From the NCBI GenBank assembly GCA_946411565.1, contig CAMKEM010000002.1, positions 62,001 to 126,000 of the forward strand: 64,000 nt of DNA, given 5' to 3'. This DNA comes from an uncultured Prevotellaceae bacterium (GTDB taxonomy: Bacteria; Bacteroidota; Bacteroidia; Bacteroidales; Bacteroidaceae). Positions 41,520 through 49,306 of the stretch are shown one piece after another (positions within the stretch are counted from its first letter, which is position 1; the number at the start of each line of letters is the position of its first letter). The position numbers and the translations under genes are program-made. The notes beneath the pieces were generated by a model, which saw only the letters and a list, made by a program, of their open reading frames with translations, searched no databases and was not told the DNA's origin.

Positions 41520-42326
41520 ATGAAACACGCTTTAATCTTCGTTGGATCATTCTTGGTATTTCAGGCATTATCGGCAATATTGGTTAAATTTGCTATTCTG
41601 CCTTTCTATACTGGTGCGAATTACGATACTGTCGTTCTGCATACGGTATTAAGTACCATCCTCTATTCAATAATAACACTTGTTACCTTCATAGGGTTGA
41701 AATGGTGCCCTGTTTCGGACAACTATATCAGTTCAAAGCCTATTAGCGTATTAGGGGTGGTTTCTTTGCTTTCCTTAGCTCTTATCATACCATCTACATG
41801 GACGCTTGAACTTCTTCCTGATAAATGGACGAAGGATTTACTTGCAGAGACCTTCGACAAACTGCTCAAGAGTCCAGAAGGATATATCGTGATTGGTATT
41901 GCTGCTCCATTAGTGGAAGAGGTTGTTTTTCGTGGTGCTATACTTCGTGCCCTCTTGGAATGGATGAAGAATAGTTTCGGTGAGTTCACAAATAAAAAAG
42001 CATGGATAGCAATCGCTATTTCTGCCTTGTTCTTTTCTGCGATACACATGAATCCTGCACAGATCCCTCATGCCTTCTTGGGTGGATTATTGCTCGGATG
42101 GTTGTACTATCGCACAGGAAGCATCATTCCTGGATTCATTTTCCATTGGATCAATAATTCCACGGCATTCTTGCTTGTGTGGATATTTCCTGATGTCAAA
42201 ACAGATGCAAAGCTAATTGAATATTTTGGAGGTAACGAGATGGCTCTTATCGTGTCTGTTGGCATTTCAACCATTATTGCAATTCCATGCATTATGCAGC
42301 TTAATCGTATAATGAAGAGAACGTAA
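41520..42326 (+). CDS. CPBP family intramembrane metalloprotease
   Basis: A 268-aa polytopic membrane protein of the CAAX-protease/bacteriocin-processing (Abi) family. The three motifs are EEVVFRGAIL (about residue 138), FFSAIHMN (about 171) and HWINNSTAF (about 209), giving the Glu-Glu-Arg, His and His/Asn catalytic set. The substrate is unknown. It follows ribF by 37 bases and ends before a strong terminator. Confidence 0.88.
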   Translation: MKHALIFVGSFLVFQALSAILVKFAILPFYTGANYDTVVLHTVLSTILYSIITLVTFIGLKWCPVSDNYISSKPISVLGVVSLLSLALIIPSTWTLELLPDKWTKDLLAETFDKLLKSPEGYIVIGIAAPLVEEVVFRGAILRALLEWMKNSFGEFTNKKAWIAIAISALFFSAIHMNPAQIPHAFLGGLLLGWLYYRTGSIIPGFIFHWINNSTAFLLVWIFPDVKTDAKLIEYFGGNEMALIVSVGISTIIAIPCIMQLNRIMKRT

Positions 42327-42360
42327 CTTTCTCAATTTCATTCACATAGCCTTGATTTAC

Positions 42361-42415
42361 AATAATTTCAGCATCGAAAGATTGACATTTCTTCGGTGCT
42401 GAAATTATTTTTTTG
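42361..42415 (+). terminator. Intrinsic terminator before the MATE promoter
   Basis: A perfect 13-bp stem AATAATTTCAGCA (42361-42373) with TGCTGAAATTATT (42397-42409), followed by a run of T (to 42414). It ends the tlpA-like/ribF/CPBP unit directly upstream of the next -7 box. Confidence 0.9.
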
Positions 42416-42423
42416 TAACTTTG
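42416..42423 (+). promoter_or_regulatory. MATE gene -7 box
   Basis: TAACTTTG at 42416-42423 directly after the terminator T-run. The -33 element would fall inside the terminator stem (TTCTTCGG region) and is weak. The leader is about 200 bases. Confidence 0.65.
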
Positions 42424-42545
42424 CACCCAGAAAATCGGAGACGGGTACCGCTTTGCAAGCGATAAGCCCTATTTTCTGAGTGCGAGGAAGTCCGATGTTG
42501 ATAATATCGGAGTATGTGTAAATCGCACGTTGCACTCGGAAATGG
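42423..42545 (+). ncRNA. Structured 5' leader, copy C
   Basis: Outer stem GCACCCAGAAAAT (42423-42435) with ATTTTCTGAGTGC (42471-42483). Inner GGG (42443-42445) with CCC (42467-42469), and apical hairpin CGCTT-TGC-AAGCG (42449-42461). A further hairpin TCCGAT/ATCGGA follows. Then CGCACGTTGCACTCGGAAAT repeats the leader's opening sequence, exactly as in copy B. Confidence 0.6.
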
Positions 42546-42624
42546 AATAGGGCTATTGGAATAAGGAATAGGGTTTGATACTAACAACCTTTAATCTTTC
42601 ATCCACAGTATTCAATAAAAAGAT

Positions 42625-43986
42625 ATGGATAACAGCAACAACCAGAAAAGAATAGAAGTAAAACTACAGCGTCAGTTGAATAAGCTTGTATTGCCTATTC
42701 TGCTTGAAACCCTCCTCACCTTCCTTCTCGGTGGTGTGGATACTTTCATGTTGTCTCAGCATAGTGACGATGCTGTGGCTGCTGTGGGAATGGACAACCA
42801 GATTCTGCAACTTGTATTCCTTCTTTTCACTATCATTAATGCTGGTACGTCGGTGTTGTGCTCTCAGTATTTTGGCGCAAAGTTACAGGATCGCTTTATC
42901 AAGGTAAGTGGAGTGGCTCTCTTGCTCAATCTCACTATGGGCTTGATGTCAAGTTTGTTACTCTTCCTTTTTGCAGAGCCTGTACTTTTGGCTATGGGGC
43001 TTCGTCCTGAACTTATGATCTATGGAAAGCCATATCTCCAGATTGTAGGCTCTCTTGCCTTTGCACAAGCCATAACCACAACCATAAGTGCTATTCTTCG
43101 AGCAGCCAACAAGCCTATCTATCCTATGCTTGTTATTGTGGTGGTGAATATCCTTAATATCATTGGCAACTATACTCTAATCTTTGGTAAGTTCGGTATG
43201 CCTGCCCTTGGTGCAGAGGGTGCTGCTATCTCTACAAGTATCTCGCGCACGGTCTCTATGCTCATGCTTATCGTGATGCTCAACCGTAAGCTCATACCAA
43301 GCTTCCCATTGCGCTTGTTCCGTCCGTTCCCTGTTTCTGAGATGCGTAAGCTTCTGAAGATCGGACTTCCTTCTGCCGGCGAAAACATCTCTTATAATCT
43401 TCAGCAGCTAACTATCATCTATTTCATAAATATGATAGGTAATGAAGCTCTCACAGCTCGTATCTATGTCGGAAATGTGGTGATGTTCGTATATCTCTAT
43501 GCCATCTGTATAGCACAGGGAAGTTCCATTATGGTGGGGCATCTAACTGGTGTTGAGAAGACACAGGCATCTTATGTCATAGGAAAGTTTGCGTGGCATA
43601 GAGGGGCTGCTATGACTCTTACATTCTCGGTATTATGTGCATTATGCGGACCTTTCATCGCTGATTCACTCACGGATAATGAGGACATCGCAACCCTTGT
43701 ATGCTGGTGTTTCTGGGTGGATGTATTGCTTGAGGTCGGAAAATGTATCAATATATGGGCTACAAACACTCTTCGTGCAACGGGTGATATATTCTTCCCA
43801 TTCTACCTCGGAATCATCGTACAGTGGCTCGTAGGCGTTGGTTTCGGCTATCTTTTCGGTATTGTGTTCGGCTTCGGACTTATCGGCATGTGGTTCGCCT
43901 TTGTGCTTGATGAGAATATTCGTGGTGCTATCTTCGTTTCACGTTGGAATAGCTTTAAGTGGGCAAACAAGGGCTTTGTAAAGTAA
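42625..43986 (+). CDS. MATE family efflux transporter
   Basis: A 453-aa membrane protein with about 12 helices in two related halves (LVLPILLETLLTFLLGGVDTFML at the start; LLKIGLPSAGENISYNLQQLTII at the middle). Both match the MATE family that exports drugs or metabolites using Na+ or H+. The substrate cannot be predicted. It is transcribed alone from a promoter followed by a structured leader, which suggests regulation after initiation. A palindromic element starts 16 bases after its stop. Confidence 0.92.
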   Translation: MDNSNNQKRIEVKLQRQLNKLVLPILLETLLTFLLGGVDTFMLSQHSDDAVAAVGMDNQILQLVFLLFTIINAGTSVLCSQYFGAKLQDRFIKVSGVALLLNLTMGLMSSLLLFLFAEPVLLAMGLRPELMIYGKPYLQIVGSLAFAQAITTTISAILRAANKPIYPMLVIVVVNILNIIGNYTLIFGKFGMPALGAEGAAISTSISRTVSMLMLIVMLNRKLIPSFPLRLFRPFPVSEMRKLLKIGLPSAGENISYNLQQLTIIYFINMIGNEALTARIYVGNVVMFVYLYAICIAQGSSIMVGHLTGVEKTQASYVIGKFAWHRGAAMTLTFSVLCALCGPFIADSLTDNEDIATLVCWCFWVDVLLEVGKCINIWATNTLRATGDIFFPFYLGIIVQWLVGVGFGYLFGIVFGFGLIGMWFAFVLDENIRGAIFVSRWNSFKWANKGFVK

Positions 43987-44002
43987 CCCAAACATTTTTT
44001 TC

Positions 44003-44202
44003 AAAAGTTTTTCGAAGGGGGTTACACCCACCCCCGATTTTTCGGTGTAATGCCTTGATATTCAGAGAACAAGAATGGGTGTAACCCCCTCTAAAAATCG
44101 ATATTGGTTTTAGATGGGGTTACACCCATTATAAGTTACTGATTATCAACGTCTAAAAACCGATTTTAGGCATATGGTGTAACCCCCTTCGCAAAAACTT
44201 TT
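44003..44202. repeat. Palindromic element with four GGGGTTACACC copies
   Basis: Outer arms AAAAGTTTTTCGAAGGGGGT...TACACC (44003) and inverse (to 44202), with inner inverted GGGTGTAACCCCCT and GGGGTTACACCC. The core ACTGATTATCAAC lies at about 44138-44150. It shares its plan and core with the elements at 15438 and 15677. Confidence 0.8.
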
Positions 44203-44258
44203 ATTTTTTTCTTTTACCCATATTTCAACCTAACCTCTTCGCTCTCCATTCGTTCATC

Positions 44259-44332
44259 CTTCGAACCAAACTCGGTGAACCTCCGCTCTATGTTCGTTCT
44301 AGGAACGGCCCTTCACCGAGTTTGGTTCGGAA
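44259..44332. terminator. Inverted repeat between convergent genes
   Basis: CTTCGAACCAAACTCGGTGAA (44259-44279) pairs with TTCACCGAGTTTGGTTCGGAAG (44312-44333) with one bulge. It lies between the MATE gene and the convergent DUF3108 gene, and probably terminates both. Confidence 0.65.
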
Positions 44333-44377
44333 GCAGAAGGGACTCACAACAGACCTACAACTTATCTATAATCCTCC

Positions 44378-45154
44378 TTATGCAAGGAATGCCTTGGCAG
44401 CACCAAACTTTAGGAATAAGTCAAGGCGCACAGGGATATGCTTTACATCGTCTGTAACGAAGAAACGTACGATTTCCCTGTCTTTGCCATCATCTTTCTC
44501 TATGTATGAGAGCACAAGACAATCGTATTTTGTGCCATTATCAGCCTTCACCTTATCCTTGCCACGATAGACGAGCTTTGCCTTAGTAAGCTCAGAACCA
44601 CCTGTGATGTCAATGTTTACCACATGACCTTTTTTCCAGTTGGTTGGGTCGAAGTTACGTGCACGAAGGAAGATATTGAGCATATCAAATACGCAATGGT
44701 CGTATGTCTTCTTCTCCGATGAAACCGAGCCATCTGCGTGCAAATGACGCATAGAGACACAGCACTTGCCATTAGGATAACTATATATTGCCTCGTCAAC
44801 ATAATATCGCTTTCCTTCGTGCGACATCTTCTTGTAGTAGAGAGGTGCCATGTCACGGGAAGAATGAACGAGCAACGTATCACGCATTCTGAAGAACTTA
44901 TCCACCTTCTTTGAAGTGGTTGTCGTCAAACTACACTTAAACGATGGTATGCCGTTGTAGGTGCTATAAACCGTTGACATATTTGCCGTTCCTGCCTTTA
45001 CCCAGATGAACTTCCAGTTGAAGTAAAGGTTGTAGTTTATCTTCTCATTGCCAGAAAGGGCTGTGTTGCGGAATGTGCACTGCGCATTTGCCTGCGAACA
45101 GATGAGCATGGAGAAGAATATGAGTAGAGTTGTTATTTTCTTGTTCATAGTCAT
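44378..45154 (-). CDS. DUF3108 exported protein
   Basis: A 258-aa protein (or 256 from the second ATG at 45148) with signal peptide (KKITTLLIFFSMLICSQANAQ). The mature beta-rich domain matches DUF3108: GNEKINYNLYFNWKFIWVKAG, RMRDTLLVHSS and FFVTDDVKHIPVRLDLFLKFGAAKAFL at the end. Family members are periplasmic with unknown function. A TACCTTTG promoter box is 23 bases upstream. Confidence 0.86.
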   Translation of the reverse strand: MTMNKKITTLLIFFSMLICSQANAQCTFRNTALSGNEKINYNLYFNWKFIWVKAGTANMSTVYSTYNGIPSFKCSLTTTTSKKVDKFFRMRDTLLVHSSRDMAPLYYKKMSHEGKRYYVDEAIYSYPNGKCCVSMRHLHADGSVSSEKKTYDHCVFDMLNIFLRARNFDPTNWKKGHVVNIDITGGSELTKAKLVYRGKDKVKADNGTKYDCLVLSYIEKDDGKDREIVRFFVTDDVKHIPVRLDLFLKFGAAKAFLA

Positions 45155-45176
45155 ACTATTTTTAAGTTTCTGAGGG

Positions 45177-45184
45177 CAAAGGTA
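45177..45184 (-). promoter_or_regulatory. DUF3108 -7 box
   Basis: Minus-strand TACCTTTG, 23 bases before the ATG. No -33 TTG at standard spacing. Confidence 0.5.
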
Positions 45185-45210
45185 GTGAATACGCCGTTAC
45201 AACGAGAGAC

Positions 45211-45235
45211 TTTTTCCCTATATCAGTAAGGGAAA
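45211..45235 (-). terminator. Hairpin after the 45265-49260 minus-strand unit
   Basis: TTTTCCCTTA and TATAGGGAAAAA pair across a short loop, about 30 bases past the stop of the 45265 gene. Confidence 0.5.
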
Positions 45236-45264
45236 ACCCTAAATAAAATGCCACAACAAAAAAG

Positions 45265-45975
45265 TTATTCTTCGTGAAAAGATATACTTTGTGAATAACG
45301 CTGAGTTTTAGGTATAACATCAAAACCAACGATATTATTGTTTTCCAATGCCCTAATTATTCTTTCAGAAAAGAAAACATTTGCAATTCTTGGTGATATA
45401 ATATCATTATTCTTATACTTTGAGTTTACAACCACTTTCCTCAAACAAATATCAATGGAAGCTTTTGCCCATGACTCACGACAATCTAATCTTATATTCT
45501 CCTCATTTGTCTCCTCATTCCAAAACAAACACTCAGGAAACACAATATCGGTTTCTGGAATCATAGGAACGAGAAACAGATAAAAACTATCCTCAAAATT
45601 CTTCAACTTCAATTCCTTAAATCTATATTCATTTTTGTTAATCTGAAGTGATTCTATAACCTGCTTGAATTTTGAACTAACAACACCAACAACTATTGGA
45701 TTATCATAGCAATAATCCATATAATCAACAACGTCTTTGCGTTTTAGTAATTTACCAACAACTGGTTCTGGCAAATTATCTAAAACATCGTCAATAGATT
45801 CACAATTATTTTTATACGAAAGATTTTGATCTATATATTCAGATACTTCCTTTGACGTAATTTCTATGGTATGAGGCATTTCATATCTGCCTCGCACCTT
45901 TTTGTCCAATGTGAAGTCTATTTGAAAGTATTCCATTCCTGTTTTTATTAACGTAAGTTCAATACGCTTAGTCAC
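45265..45975 (-). CDS. Hypothetical protein (236 aa), weakly similar to Imm11/Imm43-type proteins
   Basis: No firm family. The start appears to be GTG at 45975, immediately after the TAA of the upstream frame; ATG at 45936 is the alternative. There is no signal peptide or membrane segment. The C-terminal part (NNDIISPRIANVFFSERIIRALENNN, then GFDVIP) recalls the Imm11/Imm43 group of cytoplasmic proteins often found with polymorphic toxins. No toxin gene was found beside it, so this is only a hint. It is AT-rich and forms the tail of a tight minus-strand unit. Confidence 0.6.
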   Translation of the reverse strand: MTKRIELTLIKTGMEYFQIDFTLDKKVRGRYEMPHTIEITSKEVSEYIDQNLSYKNNCESIDDVLDNLPEPVVGKLLKRKDVVDYMDYCYDNPIVVGVVSSKFKQVIESLQINKNEYRFKELKLKNFEDSFYLFLVPMIPETDIVFPECLFWNEETNEENIRLDCRESWAKASIDICLRKVVVNSKYKNNDIISPRIANVFFSERIIRALENNNIVGFDVIPKTQRYSQSISFHEE

Positions 45976-46782
45976 TTATTCGTAACTTCCAAGAAGTTTC
46001 ATGCCTATACTTGCTGGAATTTTACGTGTATTGCCAGTAAGTGTGTTATGTCCAAGTCCGGAATGAAAGTAAGCCGGCAAATGTAGTTCCCCTCTTTCTG
46101 AAGCATCAACAACAGCTAAACCAGCAAAATACCTGCGACCTTTTATAAGACTGATAGCTTATTGAGGGGTAAAGCTCAAAGAATAATTGTCATCGCTCTT
46201 TTTTGCCTCTGCATACAACGGCTTTGCCTGTATTGGAGTTAGTTTCTTGCCTTTAATCTCATAGAGAATAACCCTAAGAACGCATTTCGTATATGTATTG
46301 CTGAGAACCTTTAATGTGATGCTTTCTACAGAGAAATCCTTATCAGCCTTGACTATCGGTCCTAACTCCTTTATTCCGTCATGATAGTTCCTGAAACAAG
46401 CATCTCCGCCAGGGATTCTCATCCCCATGCCCGACAAAGATTTCATCTTGTTCTTCTTGCTGTTTGTAATAGTAACGTCAGCAAGTTCATTAACCGCATC
46501 TTCAAGAGTAATGTCAATATTCCCAGAAACATACTTGCTTCTGGGAATTGACTTATGCTTAAAACTGATATGCGAAATATGCAGGTCGTCTGTATGCCCT
46601 TTAGGAAGAGACAACGAGAAGTTTCCCTTTGCATCAGACAACGTAAATATGCTATCCACAGACACCGTAGCATATTCCACAGGATTACCATTTACTGCCT
46701 TTATGCTGCCCTTGATAGTCTCCTGAGCATAGGAGTAGATAGACAGCATAAGGCTAAACAATAACAGTATTGTCCTTATCAT
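45976..46782 (-). pseudogene. Carboxypeptidase-like regulatory domain protein interrupted by an in-frame TAA
   Basis: The first 207 codons (46782-46159) encode a signal peptide (RTILLLFSLMLSIYSYAQ), a carboxypeptidase-regulatory/CNA-B-like domain (IKGSIKAVNGNPVEYATVSV) and a beta domain, and end at TAA 46161-46159. The same frame then stays open for 60 more codons (AISLIKGRRYFAGLAVVDAS...KIPASIGMKLLGSYE) to TAA at 45978. The extra part looks like the natural C-terminus of such proteins and joins the next gene's GTG with no gap. A single substitution, sequencing error or stop readthrough could explain it. It is 9 bases from the BspA-like gene. Confidence 0.7.
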
Positions 46783-46791
46783 AATAAGTGA

Positions 46792-49260
46792 TTACAGAAC
46801 CTTACCATCAACAGTATATTGTTTTCCGCCCTTCTCTATCACCAAACTGCCGTTGACTATACGCTTTGATGTACGTGGACTTGCTGTGGTACTGATAGTG
46901 TCGATACCTGTTGGGAATACATCTGCTATTGAACGAGAGGTTTCATAAACAAATGATAGTGACCTTGAGAATGCTACATTATCAACATTGATACTTCCAG
47001 CCTCAACAACAATCTGCGTATTAATCATATCAGGAATTTCTTCCATTGCCGTAGCAAGATTATTAAAATTGATTGTCATAATGCCATTAGCAAGTGTCAC
47101 GTCATTATAACCAGCCTCACCTATCAGCTGATTATTTGCATACAACTTTGCTTTCATCTCCTTATTGACAGCTACATTTGCAGTCGTTTTCAATTGGAAT
47201 ACAGTCAATTTTGCAAGATCAGCATCAACGACAGTAGATCCATTAGGAAGAACTGGCTTAACAGGTGAGTTTGGAAGGTCATCTATAATTGTGAAATATT
47301 TACCCCATTCCGATGCTTCATATACATCTTTTAATCCCTTACAAACATGAAGTGGGGTACTTTTATTATCAAATTTATATTTATAACTCTCATCTAAACT
47401 CTGTGGGATTTCAGCGAAATTTGAAATCGCAGAACCCACATAAGGCAATGCATTAGTGCCAATATTCAATACACTTGATGGTATAACCAAAGAATCTGTC
47501 CTACATGTGAACATAGCATAATCTCCAATTGTTATAACATTATTAGGAATCTTTACATCTCTGCATACACGATAGAAAAGACTATCAGAAAGTACAGTCA
47601 AATGCTCTGGTAATTCTACAGATTGAAGACGACCACAATCTGCAAAAGCACAACTTCCTAATGATGTCACACTATTAGGAATTGTTACGGACATAAGTCC
47701 AAGGCAATTTTGGAATGCACCTTTACCTATTGTCGTTACTGTATTTGGAATGGTTACAGACGTAAGTTGGGTGCAATTACGAAAAGCTTCATTTCCAATT
47801 GATGTAACTCCTCCCATGATTTCCATAGAAGTAAGTGGGCAAGACTTAAAGGCGTTGTTCCCGATTGTCTTCACATTTCCAGGAATTAACAGGGATTGAA
47901 TACCACAACCCCAAAACGCATCATCTTTAATGCTTATCACACTTTTAGGAATATCTATAGAAGTGAGCTTAGTACATCCCGAAAAAGCACCACGACCAAT
48001 GGATTCCAATCCTTCCTTGAGTGTCAAGGTCGTTAGTTTTTCACATCCCCAAGCTATATTCCTCCCCCATGTCCTTACATTACCTGAAATCTTTATTTCT
48101 TCAAGATCTCCACATTGTGAAAAAGCTCCTAATTCTATTGCTATAACATTATCAGGAATTATTATGGATTTAAGACCTTCACAATTAGAGAAAGCATAAG
48201 AGCCAATAGTTTTCACACTATTAGGAATTGAAGTGTTCGCACATCCTCTTATAAGGACATCTCCATCTTTACATATTAGAGCATTACAATTCTCGCGACT
48301 GTCATAATATTTGTTCTCTTCATCAACCTTTATAGAGGTAATTTCTCCACAATTGGCAAAAACGCCATTTCCTATTTTGGATACACCCTTAGGAATGAAA
48401 ATGGATTTAAGACTACTGCAAGCCTCAAATGCACTATTATCAATGGTTGTAACTGTGTTAGAAATATTTACATTACGAAGATTATAGCAAAAGCTAAAAG
48501 CCCATTCACCTATTTTCTTCACACCTTCTGGAATCGTTATTTCAGTAAGACCTCTGCAACAATTAAATGCAGTACGCGCTATCGAATCAACAGTATTAGG
48601 GATAATAGTTGATGCTGAACCATAAAGCAAGACATTACCTTCCTTCTGGATAATAGCATTACAGTTGTTTCTACTATCATAATAACTGTTACCTTCTTGT
48701 ACTGACAACGATTTAATACTTGGACTAAAAGAGAATAGATCACTTCCTATGGATTTTACACTTGCAGGAATAGTAACGGAAGTAAGATTTTCACAGTCTC
48801 TAAACGCACGATCCCCAATAGATGTAACGCCATTAGGGATAGTAACCTCTATTAAAGCCTTGCACATCTCAAAAGAAGAGTGACCTATAACCTTTACTGT
48901 ATTAGGTATTGTAATCTTCTTCATTCTTTGGCAATTCAAGAATGAAGAATTACCAAGATACTCAACCCCCTCTGGAACAACGACAGATGTCAGACTGCCA
49001 CAATTACTAAATGCACCATCAGCTATAGAAACAACCTTATAAGATTTACCCTCATTTTCCACTTTGTCAGGAATGACAAGATCTACAGATTTAAAATAAT
49101 TTTTATAACCAAAAGGACAACTTGATAACTCAACTGTATTTTCTGATTTTATCACATAATAAATACCATCTATCTCAAAATCTCCGTCTTGAGCATTTGC
49201 AACTACTGGACAAATCATAATAATGATTGCCAAAATAAATCTGTAATAATAATTTTTCAT
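46792..49260 (-). CDS. BspA-like leucine-rich repeat surface protein 2
   Basis: An 822-aa exported protein with signal peptide (FILAIIIMICPVVANAQ). Residues about 40-620 hold about 20 LRR_5 repeats (IPNSVTSIGxxAFxNCxxLTSVT) interrupted by YYDSRxNCNALI variants as in the 18248 gene. Residues about 655-790 are a beta domain (VDADLAKLTVFQLKTTANVAV). The end KGGKQYTVDGKVL is a short variant of the usual C-terminal motif. It is the first gene of a tight three-gene unit with 46782 and 45975. Host or matrix binding is known for BspA relatives but not shown here. Confidence 0.88.
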   Translation of the reverse strand: MKNYYYRFILAIIIMICPVVANAQDGDFEIDGIYYVIKSENTVELSSCPFGYKNYFKSVDLVIPDKVENEGKSYKVVSIADGAFSNCGSLTSVVVPEGVEYLGNSSFLNCQRMKKITIPNTVKVIGHSSFEMCKALIEVTIPNGVTSIGDRAFRDCENLTSVTIPASVKSIGSDLFSFSPSIKSLSVQEGNSYYDSRNNCNAIIQKEGNVLLYGSASTIIPNTVDSIARTAFNCCRGLTEITIPEGVKKIGEWAFSFCYNLRNVNISNTVTTIDNSAFEACSSLKSIFIPKGVSKIGNGVFANCGEITSIKVDEENKYYDSRENCNALICKDGDVLIRGCANTSIPNSVKTIGSYAFSNCEGLKSIIIPDNVIAIELGAFSQCGDLEEIKISGNVRTWGRNIAWGCEKLTTLTLKEGLESIGRGAFSGCTKLTSIDIPKSVISIKDDAFWGCGIQSLLIPGNVKTIGNNAFKSCPLTSMEIMGGVTSIGNEAFRNCTQLTSVTIPNTVTTIGKGAFQNCLGLMSVTIPNSVTSLGSCAFADCGRLQSVELPEHLTVLSDSLFYRVCRDVKIPNNVITIGDYAMFTCRTDSLVIPSSVLNIGTNALPYVGSAISNFAEIPQSLDESYKYKFDNKSTPLHVCKGLKDVYEASEWGKYFTIIDDLPNSPVKPVLPNGSTVVDADLAKLTVFQLKTTANVAVNKEMKAKLYANNQLIGEAGYNDVTLANGIMTINFNNLATAMEEIPDMINTQIVVEAGSINVDNVAFSRSLSFVYETSRSIADVFPTGIDTISTTASPRTSKRIVNGSLVIEKGGKQYTVDGKVL

Positions 49261-49306
49261 ACAATAAAATTGTTTAATAGTTATTTCTTAGTTAAAGGGA
49301 ATTCAC

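Noticed and set aside
15438-44202. Palindromic elements as insertion sequences
   Set aside because: No transposase ORF, no recognisable terminal repeats of known families and no clear target duplications; at most non-autonomous elements.
45976-46158. Possible C-terminal fragment of a polymorphic toxin next to an immunity-like gene
   Set aside because: The fragment is in the same frame as the preceding carboxypeptidase-like gene and is better explained as its continuation beyond one stop codon.
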